A DNA stretch of 6,195 nucleotides, from NCBI GenBank assembly GCA_900557655.1, contig USTX01000043.1:1-6195 (forward strand), written 5' to 3'. The stretch is from an uncultured Eubacteriales bacterium. Its GTDB lineage: Bacteria > Bacillota > Clostridia > Christensenellales > UBA1242. Below the pieces are notes generated by a model that was not told where the DNA came from, searched no databases, and saw only the letters and a program-made list of their open reading frames with translations. Shown here piece after piece: positions 4,869-6,195 of this stretch (position 1 is its first letter; the number at the start of each line of letters is the position of its first letter). Position numbers and translations under genes: made by a program.

Positions 4869-6195
4869 ATGGATAAAAACGAAAGGGAAACTCTTAACGC
4901 ACGCGGGGGTAAGAAGACGGGGTCTTCTTCTTTTGGCGGCGGTTTTTCAATAAATAAGTTTTTAAATAGTTTGGGCGCCGTGCCTGAGATGACTGAGCGT
5001 CAGCAAGACAATGCTTTTAAACCGCAGCGTGATGATATAGATTTAGCCGATGACGTTAATGAATTGGATACTAATGTGGCGGAGAAAAGTGCGCCAGAAT
5101 ACGTTGGTGATGAAAACACTAATGCAAAAAAAGAAACTAATTCGGATGATGCTTTTGATGAGCGTGAGCGGGCGGTTATTAACAAATTTTCGGGCGTCAG
5201 GTGGATAAGAAAAAACAAAAACACCACCCCAAGTGACGGCGTAGCGGCGCAAAATACGACCGATATCAATAAATCAGCAGTGCCTGAAAAAGCGCAAGGG
5301 CAAGTTGAAGATATATCACGTAAAAAGGAACGTGAACCAGAAACAGCGCAAACTGAAACAAATATATACACTGAAAGAGCGCAGCACGAAATAAATACGC
5401 AGGCCGAGGCCTCGCAAAAAGAATCAACCGCGCAGACAGGGGTAGCGCAGACAGAGGCAACCCAAAATCCAGCAATTGTGAAGACCGATACAGTTAATGC
5501 GGCGGGCGCCCAAGATGACGAATTTGATGATTTTGACGCGTTTTTAAAAAGCCTTGAAAGCGAAGAGGCGGCGGTTGAGGCTAGGCAAACTAACCAACCT
5601 AACTCATCAGTGTCGGGCGCAGCAAATGGCGTTGCGACTGCGGCGGGTATTGCTAATAATGATGTAACGAAAACCGAGGATATCGCGGCCTCGGGCGCGC
5701 AGGATGTAAGCGAAAGCGCGGACAAAGATGCAGCCATTGAAATTGCGGAGAGCAACGCTAGCGAAATGGCGGCAGGCGGCGAGACAAATAAACCCGATGC
5801 TACGGGAGCACAAAACGAGGGCGCTGAGGGTGGCAAAAGGCGAAAGAGCATATCTAAGCTTGATTATTTTAAATATCGCTTTTTGGATAACAGCGCAACA
5901 GGCGCCAATGGAAAGGCTAACCTTGAAAGGATGACGTCGCGGTTTGGCACGCGTAGACAAGAGACGGCCAGCACGATTACCAGCGCGCATGGCGAGGTCA
6001 ACGTTAGCGCCAAAGACGACCTTTATGGCAAAGAAATCAACCTTGACTTTTCTAAAAAGGGCAACGCCAAGATTTATCACAACACGCAGACGCTTGCGTT
6101 TGTTGCGTGCATTGCGGCGTTTATATATGCAATTGCTGGCGTGGTTGTGTTTATGATGTTTGGCATTGTTACGCCGCCAAAGGTTGAGGTGGTAA
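4869..6195 (+). CDS. Single-pass membrane protein with long low-complexity N-terminal cytoplasmic region, 3'-truncated
   Basis: Open without a stop from ATG 4869 to the right edge (442 codons), so the C-terminus is missing. I do not recognise a family. Residues 1-322 are rich in Ala, Glu, Asp, Asn, Thr and Gln and look disordered. They include a Gly/Ser stretch (13-25), four tandem 11-residue repeats (160-203), an acidic-aromatic patch DDEFDDFDAFLKSLE (216-230), and three GAQ[D/N] motifs (213, 276, 313). A basic patch KRRKSISK (323-330) starts a less biased juxtamembrane part. One hydrophobic segment, about L409-V434, follows KKGNAK and precedes TPPKVEVV. With no signal peptide and basic residues on its N-terminal side, the likely topology is N-terminus inside, C-terminus outside (type II). 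The start is uncertain: ATG 4869 has only GGGA close before it, and an in-frame ATG at 4839 would add ten residues. AAGGTGG at 4813-4819 is too far from either. The gene has its own promoter and candidate operator. The missing ectodomain would decide its function. Confidence 0.82.
   Translation, partial: MDKNERETLNARGGKKTGSSSFGGGFSINKFLNSLGAVPEMTERQQDNAFKPQRDDIDLADDVNELDTNVAEKSAPEYVGDENTNAKKETNSDDAFDERERAVINKFSGVRWIRKNKNTTPSDGVAAQNTTDINKSAVPEKAQGQVEDISRKKEREPETAQTETNIYTERAQHEINTQAEASQKESTAQTGVAQTEATQNPAIVKTDTVNAAGAQDDEFDDFDAFLKSLESEEAAVEARQTNQPNSSVSGAANGVATAAGIANNDVTKTEDIAASGAQDVSESADKDAAIEIAESNASEMAAGGETNKPDATGAQNEGAEGGKRRKSISKLDYFKYRFLDNSATGANGKANLERMTSRFGTRRQETASTITSAHGEVNVSAKDDLYGKEINLDFSKKGNAKIYHNTQTLAFVACIAAFIYAIAGVVVFMMFGIVTPPKVEVV
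5346..5477 (+). repeat. Four tandem degenerate 33-bp repeats encoding 11-residue units
   Basis: Units start at 5346, 5379, 5412 and 5445 with no gaps and in frame with the membrane protein (residues 160-203). Each begins [g/t]CGCA and encodes [A/S]-Q-x-E-x-[N/T] followed by five variable residues often containing Q, T or A. Ala/Ser, Gln and Glu are kept at unit positions 1, 2 and 4 in all four copies. The copies have diverged, so this is an old duplication. An 11-residue period is compatible with an extended helix. Confidence 0.7.

Noticed and set aside
5000..5851. A 283-codon open frame on the - strand with many Ser, Ala and Leu codons
   Set aside because: It lies antisense to the membrane protein gene, whose + frame has its own promoter and a convincing membrane segment. 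The reverse frame has no recognisable domain and arises from the biased codon composition of the sense gene.

Overview
The window looks like a bacterial chromosome segment, probably from an anaerobic Firmicutes/Clostridia-type organism. This is an inference from three things: the topoisomerase pair most resembles the second type IIA topoisomerase of Clostridia; the promoters are housekeeping sigma-A type with AT-rich upstream tracts; and the Shine-Dalgarno sites are strong GGAG/GAGGTG types. Moderate GC content and a strong preference for CTT, TTA and TTG for leucine give the genes a uniform look. Trp is TGG, the three visible stop codons are TAA and no in-frame TGA occurs, so the standard bacterial code applies. 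All genes are on the + strand.

Layout. (1) Bases 2-1618 hold the C-terminal ~84% of a GyrB/ParE ATPase subunit, cut by the left edge inside the GHKL ATP-binding site. (2) After a 71-base gap with a clear ribosome binding site, 1690-4242 encode the complete 850-residue partner subunit (GyrA/ParC family), with its active-site tyrosine. The two form a type IIA topoisomerase operon. A GyrA box is not recognisable in the first C-terminal blade, so topoisomerase IV (parE-parC) is the preferred reading over gyrase. (3) Directly after it, a strong extended -10 promoter drives a 95-residue helical-hairpin protein of unknown function (4317-4604), followed by a textbook intrinsic terminator (4624-4650). 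(4) An AT-rich gap of 264 bases contains that terminator and a second sigma-A promoter (4775-4803), whose -10 box lies inside a perfect 8+8 inverted repeat that looks like a repressor operator. (5) This promoter leads into a gene open from 4869 to the right edge. It encodes a ~400-residue, low-complexity, probably disordered cytoplasmic region with four tandem 11-residue repeats, followed by one membrane segment near the window end. Its extracytoplasmic domain lies outside the window.

The topoisomerase pair is ordinary core biology, apart from a Lys replacing the usual Asp in the EGDSAGG motif of the B subunit. The least explained part is the right half: an unrecognised helical protein and an unrecognised single-pass membrane protein with a repeat-containing cytoplasmic tail under a possibly regulated promoter. 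There is no evidence for RNA genes, mobile elements or CRISPR arrays.
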